Source: Providencia rettgeri (lineage in GTDB: Bacteria; Pseudomonadota; Gammaproteobacteria; Enterobacterales; Enterobacteriaceae). From it: DNA of 64,000 nucleotides. The notes under the pieces were generated by a model. That model saw only the letters and a list, made by a program, of their open reading frames with translations. It was not told the origin of the DNA and made no database searches. Shown one piece after another: positions 46,114 through 55,488 of the stretch (the first letter of the stretch is position 1; each line of letters begins with the position of its first letter). The stretch lies in contig UGTZ01000001.1 in assembly GCA_900455085.1 (NCBI GenBank), positions 3,936,501 through 4,000,500 of the forward strand. Reading direction: 5' to 3'. The position numbers and the translations under genes were made by a program.

Positions 46114-48804
46114 TTACTCGGTATAATCTACGCTGTAAGCAATATCCGGTGGTTTCAATAACCAACGCTGACTGGGTGCTACGCCCTGTTTAATCGGTGC
46201 AGGCTTGTAAACTGGTGCTGGCTGCCCAACAGGAACGGCTTTTGCTGGCATATACCTAGGTTCAACACTGGGGCTGCTTGTACACGGTAATAACAGTGAG
46301 TTAAATTCAGCCGTTGTAATATTTTCTGGAACCTGAATTTTGCACTGCGTGCTTCCATCCCAATGCACATCTAAAACTTCATTTGGATTGACACCGGAGA
46401 TATACACAGAGCCATTATCAGTCACGATACCGAGCTCTCTATTTTTTTCATTTCTCACTGTGGCGCCAAATGGCGGATAACTTCCATCGGCCAATGCCAA
46501 TCTCACCATAGTTTTAATACCCGATAACACTTCAAACTCACGATAAGCAACCGCCCCTTCGGTCAGCGTAATTGGCTGAGATGTCCGAATAGCTTCCACA
46601 TTGTCAGGCAATTGAGTCACATCAATATGTGTATTAGTACGGTAATAATCACTGATATCAGCAACTACCGCTTTACCAAAAATATTGGTTTCCGTGGTCG
46701 GCCCGAAACCTTGAATAGGCACATTTTTCACACCTTCAGTACCCACCATCACACGGCTACCACCTGGGGTATTAATACGGTGCAGTGCAGCACCATGCCC
46801 TGTGACTGTTGCACCACCTTGTAGAGAAAAGGCGGCTGAAGAAGTATCACCATTGATATAGCTGGTACTTGCAGTTACTGTTGCTAAATCTGCGTAACGC
46901 GTATAGAAGCCATCAATAGTTCCACGACCTCGGCTACTCACCCCAGTACCAACACGATAGTTGGTCTTATCATCAACGGAGTCGAAATAGCTGACAGTGT
47001 GTGAGTTACCATCTCTCGTTATCATATTGTTGTAGCTAATTGATGCTCTATCTGCCCATGGCAAAGAGAGGTTCATGTATAGCCCATCGTCATTATTTCT
47101 ATTATCAAATTTGTTGCGGAATGCCGTTAAACTTAAATTGATATTTTTAAAACGACCGATATTGAAATATTTCGCAATAGAAACGTTATAGCGTTTTGCC
47201 GCTGGCTTATTCCAATAGGTTTCGTGGTTATAGTTCAGATACGCGGTTAGGTCTGCATTCGTGAAATACTTATTAAATGTAATCGTATATAGCTCTTTAC
47301 TATTATCGAACTCCACACCTCTATAACGACGATCGAGGTATTGGTTCATACTCATAAAGTCACGTTCAGAGAATCGGTATCCAGCAAAGGTTACTTGGCT
47401 ATCATATTCTTCAAAACGTTTTGAATAACTTAAGCGATACGATGCACCCGTATAGATTTTGTTATCTGTTTTCAGTTTTGCTCGTGACTCGGTGATATCG
47501 AATGAAATTGCACCGAAGGCAAGTAAATCTCGACCAACACCCAGTGATAACGCGTTATAATCACCCGCTGCTATACCACCACCAAATAATGACCAACCGT
47601 TAGAAACCCCCCAACTAAACTCCCCCGTAACAAACCCTTGCCCTTCGGTTTCATGTTCCATATTATTCGGTCGACCACCCGCTATCTTAAATAGCACTGA
47701 GCCTGGACGTGTTAAATAAGGAATAGAGGCGGTATTCATTTGAAACTCTTGTACAGAGCCATCTTGCTCTTCTACTCGTACATCTAACTTACCGCTAACC
47801 GCATCACTTAAATCTTGAATACGGAAAGGTCCCGGAGCGACTTGCGTTTCATAAATAACGCGCCCTTGCTGAGTTACAATCACTTTTGCGTTGGTTCTTG
47901 CAACACCTGTTACCTCAGGTGCATAACCACGTAGATTTGGTGGTAGCATTCTCTCATCTGAGATCAGGCTCACCCCCATATAACGGAATGAGTCAAACAA
48001 ACCTGAGCGTAAAAATTGCTCACCCATCGTTAGCTTTGCATTTAACTCTTTGATTGCTCGATAAGCATAATACTGGCTCCAATCCCATTTACGATCGGTT
48101 GACTGCCCATTAGTCCGATTATAACTAGCTTGCCAATCAGCCCTAAAACGCCACGCGCCGAGGTTAAAACCTGTTGTACCATTACCAGTAACCGACTGGG
48201 TATTGGCTGAATCTGCAGGCCTTGTCACGTTAGCATTCAAGTTATAGTCAAAAATTAGAGCGGGCACCCCTTCATCCCAACGAGATGGTGGATCCCAGTT
48301 ATCAGAAGTAAACTCGATATAAGCCTGAGGTACCGTAATTGTGATAGTTTCTTTAGCTAAAGAGCCATTTATTGTCATTCCTGGAATCGTTTCTGGAATT
48401 AAACATTGGCCATTGTTAGAAAACTCAACCTTCTGTTTCCATTCATCGCGCAAAGCGATATGGTCGACAACATCTGGCGTTAAACAAGGCTCTGTCATAC
48501 TTGGATCATTAGGATCCGCGATATATTCAATATCAAAAGTGTCAGCTAAGTCGCGACTATTTAAATTAATTTTAAATGGATATTTCCCTGGCATGACATA
48601 GCCTGCTCGAGAGAACTCATTTAAGGAAATATTGCTTTTATCCTGAAGGTCTAAAACATCCGTATTAAACTCAATATTATCATTATTCGCATTAGCTAAA
48701 TTTATATGAGCAATAGCTATAAACACCATGGTAGCAACAGGCGTTAAAAAATAACTTACTGAGTTATTAAATACTTTATTTTTACTTTTTAATCGCAGAG
48801 CCAT
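46114..48804 (-). CDS. mrpC: Fimbrial outer-membrane usher, MrpC/FimD/PapC family
   Basis: 896 residues. Signal peptide to about 39, N-terminal domain with FNTDVLDL, the beta-barrel with plug region (RGYAPEVTGVARTNAKVIVTQ split over it), and the C-terminal domains with FGATVRNEKNRELGIV. Forms the secretion pore through which chaperone-bound subunits pass. The reading frame is intact. GGGAC upstream of the start. Between the subunits MrpB-like and chaperone, as in mrp. Confidence 0.93.
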   Translation of the reverse strand: MALRLKSKNKVFNNSVSYFLTPVATMVFIAIAHINLANANNDNIEFNTDVLDLQDKSNISLNEFSRAGYVMPGKYPFKINLNSRDLADTFDIEYIADPNDPSMTEPCLTPDVVDHIALRDEWKQKVEFSNNGQCLIPETIPGMTINGSLAKETITITVPQAYIEFTSDNWDPPSRWDEGVPALIFDYNLNANVTRPADSANTQSVTGNGTTGFNLGAWRFRADWQASYNRTNGQSTDRKWDWSQYYAYRAIKELNAKLTMGEQFLRSGLFDSFRYMGVSLISDERMLPPNLRGYAPEVTGVARTNAKVIVTQQGRVIYETQVAPGPFRIQDLSDAVSGKLDVRVEEQDGSVQEFQMNTASIPYLTRPGSVLFKIAGGRPNNMEHETEGQGFVTGEFSWGVSNGWSLFGGGIAAGDYNALSLGVGRDLLAFGAISFDITESRAKLKTDNKIYTGASYRLSYSKRFEEYDSQVTFAGYRFSERDFMSMNQYLDRRYRGVEFDNSKELYTITFNKYFTNADLTAYLNYNHETYWNKPAAKRYNVSIAKYFNIGRFKNINLSLTAFRNKFDNRNNDDGLYMNLSLPWADRASISYNNMITRDGNSHTVSYFDSVDDKTNYRVGTGVSSRGRGTIDGFYTRYADLATVTASTSYINGDTSSAAFSLQGGATVTGHGAALHRINTPGGSRVMVGTEGVKNVPIQGFGPTTETNIFGKAVVADISDYYRTNTHIDVTQLPDNVEAIRTSQPITLTEGAVAYREFEVLSGIKTMVRLALADGSYPPFGATVRNEKNRELGIVTDNGSVYISGVNPNEVLDVHWDGSTQCKIQVPENITTAEFNSLLLPCTSSPSVEPRYMPAKAVPVGQPAPVYKPAPIKQGVAPSQRWLLKPPDIAYSVDYTE

Positions 48805-48824
48805 AATAGTCCCTTAGTAATAAC

Positions 48825-49376
48825 TCAGTAATAATCCATTTTAAAACGGATAGTTGTCTGATAATTTCCTGGTTTTAAGCGTTTATTATTAGGTACTACC
48901 TGCACCTTATAGTGCAGAGTTGTCTCCCCTGCTCTGATGGGTAAATCCGGCATTGCCTTACCAGGTATTGCAACATTTCCAGCTGTGTCAGAAATTTTTA
49001 CTGACAATCCGTTTGCATGCCCGAAAACATCGAAGCTGCGGCCATCTGTCGGGCCATCAAATGTAATATTGAAAGTTTGCCAATTAGGAGTTCCAGGAGT
49101 TACCGGTGTTAGAACACAATTGATAAGGCGTATAGAGAAATTACTTGCAGGGCTTTCTCTATCGTTAATTATCTGGCTAACCGGTACAGTTGTTATGTTA
49201 ACTGATTGATCTCGGCTATCTGCATCAATTGCACAAGGGCTCTCAATAATTGAACCGCCCATAGTAACAGTTCCTTTGAACTGACTTTGTGCCCGAGAAT
49301 TTTGATTTTGCGCACTAGCTATCGGGGCAAATATCATTCCTGAAAGCACCATGACAATGATGCCAAAGTGATTCAT
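48825..49376 (-). CDS. mrpB: Fimbrial subunit, MrpB-like
   Basis: 183 residues. Signal peptide 1-22 (IASA), Cys in ESPCAID and LINCVL, C-terminal TTIRFKMDYY. Second gene of the operon, after the major subunit. MrpB is thought to end or anchor the P. mirabilis shaft; by order the same is likely here. Confidence 0.83.
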   Translation of the reverse strand: MNHFGIIVMVLSGMIFAPIASAQNQNSRAQSQFKGTVTMGGSIIESPCAIDADSRDQSVNITTVPVSQIINDRESPASNFSIRLINCVLTPVTPGTPNWQTFNITFDGPTDGRSFDVFGHANGLSVKISDTAGNVAIPGKAMPDLPIRAGETTLHYKVQVVPNNKRLKPGNYQTTIRFKMDYY

Positions 49377-49425
49377 AGCGACTCCATTTCAACTTAATAA
49401 CCAATTTCAACGCATTAAAATTAGT

Positions 49426-49447
49426 GCCCATACATCCTTGTACGGGC
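49426..49447 (-). terminator. Attenuating hairpin after the major subunit gene
   Basis: Stem GCCCGTAC / GTATGGGC on the minus strand (49440-49447, 49426-49433) with a 6-nt loop, followed by ACTAATTTTAA. Sits between the major pilin and the rest of the operon, which would keep the pilin transcript most abundant. Confidence 0.6.
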
Positions 49448-49455
49448 GGTACCAA

Positions 49456-49986
49456 TTACTGGTAGCTCAGAGCAAATGTTGCGATTGCGTCAAATTCACC
49501 TGGTACAGCTGGTTTATTTGTTGCATCAGCATCACCTTGCAAATACGCTTGGAAGCGCAGTGTGTTTGCACCAGTGAATAAAGCTTGAGATGGAGATTTA
49601 GCACCTAAAGCAATTTTAGTACCGTTGAAATCAGTGATCACGATACCTGCGTTTTTTGCAGTACCAGCGATAGCTAAACCATCAGTTACAGAAGCACTTG
49701 GCGTACCAGTAAATGTAGTTTGAACAGTTTTCAGAGTCGTGATATCACACTGCTCTAATTGGATGTTGAAATCGCGAGCAATACTTTTACCGCCACCGTT
49801 TAATGCAGATGTTGCGATAGCACCCATTGGTACTTCAAATGCTTGAGAACCTGGTGGAATTGAGCAAGGAGCATCAATGATTGAACCTTTAAAAGTGACT
49901 TGGCCGCCACCTTGGTTTGCAGAAGCAGAACCAGCAACCACTGCCAGACCTAAACCTAATACTAAAGCAAGTTTATTTAATTTCAT
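49456..49986 (-). CDS. mrpA: Major fimbrial subunit, MrpA-like
   Basis: 176 residues from ATG 49986 (GGAAA upstream). Signal peptide ends GSASA (about 23), then GQVTFKGSIIDAPCSI, second Cys in LEQCDI, and C-terminal IATFALSYQ with the penultimate Tyr. Codon use is biased to those for highly expressed genes compared with the other subunits. First gene of the operon. No recombinase gene or clear invertible promoter lies upstream. Confidence 0.9.
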   Translation of the reverse strand: MKLNKLALVLGLGLAVVAGSASANQGGGQVTFKGSIIDAPCSIPPGSQAFEVPMGAIATSALNGGGKSIARDFNIQLEQCDITTLKTVQTTFTGTPSASVTDGLAIAGTAKNAGIVITDFNGTKIALGAKSPSQALFTGANTLRFQAYLQGDADATNKPAVPGEFDAIATFALSYQ

Positions 49987-51181
49987 TTTATACATTTCCA
50001 TTAGATAAAAAGACAACACAAATTAAAATAACAAGTTATTATTAATCTGATTATTTTAATTTTTTTCTTAAAATATATTCGGTTAGTAAACATTAAGGAT
50101 TGACACTAATAACCATTCCTATTTATCAAACTCCATTAATAAATAAGACAATTAAACAATGCATCAATGCGTTGCCATTATTATATCTCATTTTAATTAT
50201 GTCAAATCCACCAATTAATTAACAACCTTCACTGTAAGTTAGTGATATATATATAATATCCACAACATACTCTATTTTGAATACACCATTACAGGATAAA
50301 CAAGTGATGCATACCTAATTAAATTGATTTTTTCTTAATAAAAAACCACAAATAAACCCATTCAATATTAATAAAGTTTTTTATACTCATAAAACGGGTT
50401 CTTATTAGTGAAAAAAAATGGTTCGGAAAATAACGCTAACATTAAAACAAGCCTAAATTATTAAAACGAAATTTTTATCGGTGGATAATTAATCAGAAAT
50501 ATCCCAAAAAAAAGAATTAAATAATTTCATAATATTTCTTAATTCATTAATTGTTACATTTATCTTGAAAATTAAAAAATAAAAATAATGATAGCAATAT
50601 CAAATATATAGCCAACAATTAACATACATAAAAATATAGAAATCAGCGAAAAAAGAACAATATCATAAAACATTTTTTTAAATTAAAATAAAAATAGAAA
50701 CAATTAAGTGAAAATTTAAAAAAAGGCATGCTCGAGAAAAACCTTGGCATTACGAAATATTTCAAAAGGTAATTAAAGGTAATTTTTAATTAATTTATAA
50801 ATACAAAAATCTTATCTTAAGACCTAAAAAATTCAAAAAAAATATTTTCAATAACAATTGAATTATTTCATAATGAAATTAACCCATTTAATTAAGATAA
50901 GTTAGATAAAATCATTTGTTAGAAAACCCACAATGAGTAAGTATGATATCTTAAATTGTTATCGATAATTACATCACTGACATAATAGTGACATTAAATA
51001 TAGAGACCCTACATTTAAGTAAAAACACCAATCAAGCAAAACATAGTTCATCTTTATTTTTAACATTATCGACATATTTATTTTCGCATTTGTAGGTAGC
51101 TAAAAACTTAATTTACTAATAAAGAACAAAGGAACTAAAATATGATGAAAGTAAATATTATTGAATCAAATATAAAATAGA

Positions 51182-51195
51182 TTGATCTCAATCAG
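51182..51195. promoter_or_regulatory. FNR-like site
   Basis: TTGAT-CTCA-ATCAG, nine of ten positions of the FNR consensus TTGAT-4-ATCAA. No gene is placed suitably on either side, so its relevance is unclear. Confidence 0.3.
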
Positions 51196-51267
51196 GTTAA
51201 GAACAATCTATGCTAGCTTAGTTTGATGTCAATACGTCTTTATTTTCTTGATAGGGTATTCATTGAG

Positions 51268-51390
51268 ATGGTACATGTGAGTAGGCAAGAAGCCATATCA
51301 TGCTCTAAGCATCGGTGGGTCGGCAGATAGTCTCTAACTAGTCAAAATATAAGATAAGAAGTAGAAATTTTACTGCCACTTCGTGGCGTC
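51268..51390 (+). mobile_element. Possible remnant of a transposase 3' end
   Basis: A short frame from 51268 ends HVSRQEAISCSKHRWVGR before TAG at 51328-51330, reminiscent of the tails of IS200/IS605-type TnpB proteins. It is followed by a tight hairpin GCCAC-TTC-GTGGC (51375-51387). The TnpB zinc finger and RuvC motifs are not present, so any element would be a deletion scar. Weak evidence. Confidence 0.25.
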
Positions 51391-51470
51391 AGAGTTTGAG
51401 GCGATTGCCAACAAGGCTCATATCTTCTTCTCTTACCCCATGAGAGCTGACCCTCAATAGTGTTATCGGA

Positions 51471-52628
51471 TTAATTTTTCAGCTGTAGAGCAACATACAA
51501 TAGAACCTTGCTTTCAATCGTTAGTAGATCTAATTTTGTTATCTCAGATATTCTTTTTAAACGATAATCTAGTGTATTTCTATGAATAAACAACTCTTTA
51601 GCTGTTTCACGAGATAATAAATTATTTTTAAACCAGACTGTTAATGTTTTAATCAATACACCATTAGAATCTTCATGTAATAATGTATTCAATGGTTTTA
51701 ATAGTTCTTCTGAAGACCATTTAAAATTTAACCCATATAATAATACTGGTAGCATGATATCTTGGTAACAATAAACTTTTAATTGGGGTTTTTTAGCTTT
51801 CCCTACTTGCATGGTAATTTTAGCTGTCTCATATGATTTTTTAATTGATTCCTCTGCAGGATCTAAAAAGAAATTACCTAATGATATTTTCACTTGTAAT
51901 TTAAATAATTTAAGAATATCCGATTCTAATTTTAAAATTTTCTTTTTTGCAGTGTCAATATCCCAGCGATTGAACTTATTTAATGCAGGAGTTAAGCAGA
52001 CAATTTCCGTCAAAGATTGAATAGCGACTAAGTTATCAGGATTATTATACTCTATTAATTTTTTAATTTCTTGTAATTCACTAAATGCACTATTTACACC
52101 TAATTGTCCGCTATCTACTTCAATAATAATAGCGACTCGTGGAATAGAAAAATTAATATTAAGCTTTTTAGACCATTCAGTTATGTTATCAGGAATGGTT
52201 CCATTTTCAATATACGCTAGAATAATTTCTTCTTTAAAACGATCGTTTAAATTCAAATGGTTATAAATCTCTGCCTGCTCTAACATCATTACTGCCGTCA
52301 TGGAAACCAGCTCCCCAAATTGTTTAATTTGGGTTGGCTCTCCGGTTAATCCTATTACACCAATAATTTTACTATTCAAATAAAGAGGTAAATTAACACC
52401 TGGTTTAACCCCATGTAAATGATTCGCAGTGGCGTCATCAATAACAACTGTTCGCTTTTGCTTTATTGCGAGTAATGCACCTTCATGGAATTCACCCAAT
52501 CTATTACTATCTCCACTTCCTATAATACATCCAGTTTCATCCATAACATTAATATTACAATCAATAATTTTCATGGTTCTATCAACAATTTCTTGCGCTA
52601 ATTTGGAGGTAAGACAATAATCATACAT
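51471..52628 (-). CDS. CdaR-family transcriptional regulator (sugar diacid recognition + PucR HTH)
   Basis: 385 residues. N-terminal sugar-diacid recognition domain (about 1-135: SKLAQEIVDRTMKII, GVKPGVNLPLYLNSKIIGVIGLTG), middle GGDEF-like region, C-terminal HTH_30 (ELFIHRNTLDYRLKRISEIT). Family members activate glycerate, galactarate and glucarate catabolism in response to the acid. It is followed upstream on the same strand by a glycerate kinase and a sugar-acid pathway, so it is the likely activator of that cluster. Confidence 0.9.
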   Translation of the reverse strand: MYDYCLTSKLAQEIVDRTMKIIDCNINVMDETGCIIGSGDSNRLGEFHEGALLAIKQKRTVVIDDATANHLHGVKPGVNLPLYLNSKIIGVIGLTGEPTQIKQFGELVSMTAVMMLEQAEIYNHLNLNDRFKEEIILAYIENGTIPDNITEWSKKLNINFSIPRVAIIIEVDSGQLGVNSAFSELQEIKKLIEYNNPDNLVAIQSLTEIVCLTPALNKFNRWDIDTAKKKILKLESDILKLFKLQVKISLGNFFLDPAEESIKKSYETAKITMQVGKAKKPQLKVYCYQDIMLPVLLYGLNFKWSSEELLKPLNTLLHEDSNGVLIKTLTVWFKNNLLSRETAKELFIHRNTLDYRLKRISEITKLDLLTIESKVLLYVALQLKN

Positions 52629-52803
52629 ATTTCAACCTCTTTTACTGGTGCTGTAAAATAGAAACAAACTTTCCAATCATAAATTTCAATAATGTTTATT
52701 ATTAATTTAATTAACTCCAGTATTCAATATTCCTTGAAAAAATCAAGAAAAATAAATTTCATTTAAAATACAGCAAACAAAGCTAAATTTTAAAACTATT
52801 ATT

Positions 52804-53950
52804 TCAATTTTTATTATCTATTTTAATATTCAGCGTATTCGCAATATTTTTAGTACAATTAAATAAATTACTTTCAGCATTATTTAAAGCTTCTTTTAGT
52901 GAACTAATTTTATGCAAAATACTAAACGCTGAATCAATACCATATTGTTGTAAATGACTGAGATCATCACCAAGGCTTCCAACAATGGCAATAACGGGTA
53001 TTTTATGTTTTCTCGCTAACTGAGCGACGCCAAAAGGCACTTTGCCATTTAAACTTTGGCTATCTAACCGCCCTTCACCTGTAATAACTAAATTTGCTCC
53101 TACCATGTGTGATTCAAGGTTCAAGGTTTGTGCAATAATATCGAAGCCAGGCTTGAGTTCCGCTTTGAGAAAAGCAAGTAAGGCTGCTCCCATTCCTCCT
53201 GCAGCACCGGCTCCTGCAATATAATGAACTTCAACATGCAAATCTCGCTTAATGATATCTGCAAAATGTTCTAAATTTTTGTCTAACATTTCAACATGTT
53301 CATTTGTCGCCCCCCTTTTGAGGGCCAAATATCACAGATGCGCCATTTCTCCCTATTAATGGGTTCGAAACATCACAAGCAATACTAAATTGGCACGCTT
53401 TTATCCTCGGGTCCATTGTGCTGACATCAATACTCGCTAAATCGGCAAGTGCTTGCCCTCCTAATTTGATTTGTTGCCCATGAGAATCTAATAATTTGGC
53501 CCCAAGTGCTTGCAACATTCCTGCTCCGCCATCATTGGTTGCACTTCCACCTATACCAATAATAATCTGCTTTACCCCAGTATCTAGGCAGGCCTTTATC
53601 AACTCTCCTGTACCATATGATGTCGTTAGTAATGGATTTCTTAATTCAATAGGGACTAGCTCTAGCCCACTTGCCGCAGCCATTTCAATAAATGCTTGCT
53701 GTTTATTTTGAGATAAACCATAGAATGCCTGAACACTCGTACCTAAAGGACCAATAACATCAAGATGATAGATTTCCCCATTGGTAGCCTCAACCATCGT
53801 GACAACTGTACCCTCACCACCATCCGCAATAGGGCACTTAACATAAGTTGCATGCGGAAAAACCTCTTTGAACCCGTTTTCAATAACCGTTGCGACTTTC
53901 AATGCAGATAAACTCTCTTTAAATGAGTCAGGTGCAATGACTATTTTCAT
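52804..53950 (-). pseudogene. Glycerate 2-kinase (GarK/GlxK family), frameshifted
   Basis: Type 1 glycerate kinase of about 381 residues in two overlapping frames. First: IAPDSFKESLSALKVA, CPIADGGEGTV, GIGGSATNDGGAGMLQALG, to VIFGPQKGGDK and a stop. Second resumes ATNEHVEMLDKNLEHFA, and AGAGAAGGMGAALLAFL, GEGRLDSQSLNGK. The break is at six C on the plus strand (53310-53315); five would give GPQKGATNEH, the normal family sequence. Converts D-glycerate to 2-phosphoglycerate. Last enzyme needed for the pathway inferred from this cluster. Confidence 0.9.
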
Positions 53951-53987
53951 AAAAATAATCCTTTAGAAATTTTTATTATCAATAAGT

Positions 53988-54018
53988 TAAAAATTCAGGT
54001 GGGTACTCGCCCACCTGA
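53988..54018 (-). terminator. Rho-independent terminator after the MFS gene
   Basis: Nine-bp stem TCAGGTGGG / CCCACCTGA (53995-54003, 54010-54018), 6-nt loop, followed on the minus strand by ATTTTTAA. It separates the MFS-kinase-dehydrogenase-aldolase operon from the glycerate kinase gene. Confidence 0.8.
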
Positions 54019-54030
54019 TACGACTTTTTA

Positions 54031-55353
54031 TTATTTCGGTTCATCGAGTAAGAGGATCATAATTAAGCCAATCACCGCACAGATACCAAAATAAGAGAAA
54101 ACAGCATCAAACTTACCGGTCATATCTAACAATAACCCTGCCATCATAGGTGAAACGAAGCCACCTAAGTTTCCTCCACTATTTACAACAGATATCGCAA
54201 TTGGATAGTTATTATTATCAGCGACTCCCATTGGATAAGCAGTAAATGCAGGCCAGCCAATATTCAAGAACAAACCAACCGAGAAAAGGGCAAGTGCAAC
54301 TGCGCTCGTGCTTTCGGGTACATTCAACATCACTAACATCATCGCAATCGTCGCTACTGCGGTAAAAAGCATGGTGGGTTTGCGACGACGACCAAAAACT
54401 TTATCAGAGATCCAGCCACCAAAAATCGAGCCGATAAACCCACCAACAAATGGCATTGATGCAACAAAGCCCATTTTCATAAATGAAAAGCCTTTTTCAT
54501 TTACCAGATAAGAAGGTATCCAGGTTAATATTCCATATAAAATACTGACCATCATGAAATAAGAAATAGTATTACACCAAATATTTTTAGATTTAAATAT
54601 TTGGGAAGCTGAACTTAATGGAGTGACTGATTTAACACGAATAAATTTATCTAGCGTATTAAATTTAGGACTCAGAACAATATTGCCTTCTATTTTCTTT
54701 TCTGCAATTTCTGAATTATCGGCACGAATATAATCTAATTCACTTTGCGAAACAAAACGACTTTCCTCTGGTTTTGTTCTAACAAATAAATACCAAATAA
54801 TTGCAAGGAAAATACCGGGAATAGCGAACAGAATAAAGACCCAACGCCATCCATAAGTTAATGCAATCCAAACAACTAATGGTGGAACAATAATCGGAGC
54901 AAACATCGTTGAAGCAATATAAACGCCAGTGGCGGTTGCTTTTTCTTTTGCTGGAAACCAGTTATTAATTGTCGACGTTAGCCCGACAGGAGTTGGTGCT
55001 TCGGCCATACCTAGGCCAAGACGCAACCACTTAATTGCAAAGGCAGATTGGGCTAAGCCAATAAACCAAGTCATGGCAGAAAAACCGAGAATGGATAATG
55101 ACACCATACCTCTTATTCCACGTTTCGCCATCCAAAAGCCTGCGGGTATTTGACATAAAGCATAACCGAGGAAAAACATACTCGCGAGAGAACCCGCTTC
55201 TAAATTAGTTAATTTAAACTCATCAGTAATAAAAGGTAGAACCGCACCAATATTACTTCTGTCTGCATAATTTACAGCATAGACGATAAAAATCAGGGCT
55301 AATACCACCCAACGATAATTCGTCTTTGGCCTAATCGGATTTGAATTTATCAT
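54031..55353 (-). CDS. MFS transporter, ACS family (GudP/GarP/galactonate type)
   Basis: 440 residues, 12 helices. VYAVNYADRSNIGAVLPFI in helix 1, FFLGYALCQIPAGFWMAKRG, and AEAPTPVGLTSTINNWFP are typical of hexarate/hexonate:H+ symporters. A long central cytoplasmic loop (about 200-235) is normal. Imports a sugar acid, which fits the CdaR-type regulator and the glycerate-forming enzymes here. Confidence 0.88.
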   Translation of the reverse strand: MINSNPIRPKTNYRWVVLALIFIVYAVNYADRSNIGAVLPFITDEFKLTNLEAGSLASMFFLGYALCQIPAGFWMAKRGIRGMVSLSILGFSAMTWFIGLAQSAFAIKWLRLGLGMAEAPTPVGLTSTINNWFPAKEKATATGVYIASTMFAPIIVPPLVVWIALTYGWRWVFILFAIPGIFLAIIWYLFVRTKPEESRFVSQSELDYIRADNSEIAEKKIEGNIVLSPKFNTLDKFIRVKSVTPLSSASQIFKSKNIWCNTISYFMMVSILYGILTWIPSYLVNEKGFSFMKMGFVASMPFVGGFIGSIFGGWISDKVFGRRRKPTMLFTAVATIAMMLVMLNVPESTSAVALALFSVGLFLNIGWPAFTAYPMGVADNNNYPIAISVVNSGGNLGGFVSPMMAGLLLDMTGKFDAVFSYFGICAVIGLIMILLLDEPK

Positions 55354-55488
55354 TATTTTCGCTCCAGAGCAGTTTATTATTTAATACACGTTTTATTACC
55401 TGCTTTTTTAAGAATGAAACGATCCCTGCTAATTCATTAAAATTAACATTTAGGAACGTTATTTAATTTAAACTTACTTCAACTAATT

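Larger units (their letters stand above)
49987..51470. other. 1.48-kb AT-rich region upstream of the fimbrial operon
   Basis: No substantial gene. It must hold the mrpA-like promoter. Features: tandem AAAGGTAATT x2 (50765-50784), a perfect but short inverted repeat CTTATCTTAA / TTAAGATAAG (50811-50820, 50892-50901), and a 12-codon frame with a good ribosome site (51142-51180). From about 51240 to 51470 base composition rises and looks unlike the rest. No MrpI-like recombinase is present. Confidence 0.5.

Noticed and set aside
50811..50901. Invertible promoter arms CTTATCTTAA / TTAAGATAAG upstream of the major pilin
   Set aside because: Only 10 bp of very AT-rich sequence, likely by chance here, and no recombinase gene is nearby.
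51142..51180. 12-codon frame with a good ribosome site as the start of a lost mrpI gene
   Set aside because: Its residues do not resemble the start of MrpI/FimB recombinases, and nothing recombinase-like follows.
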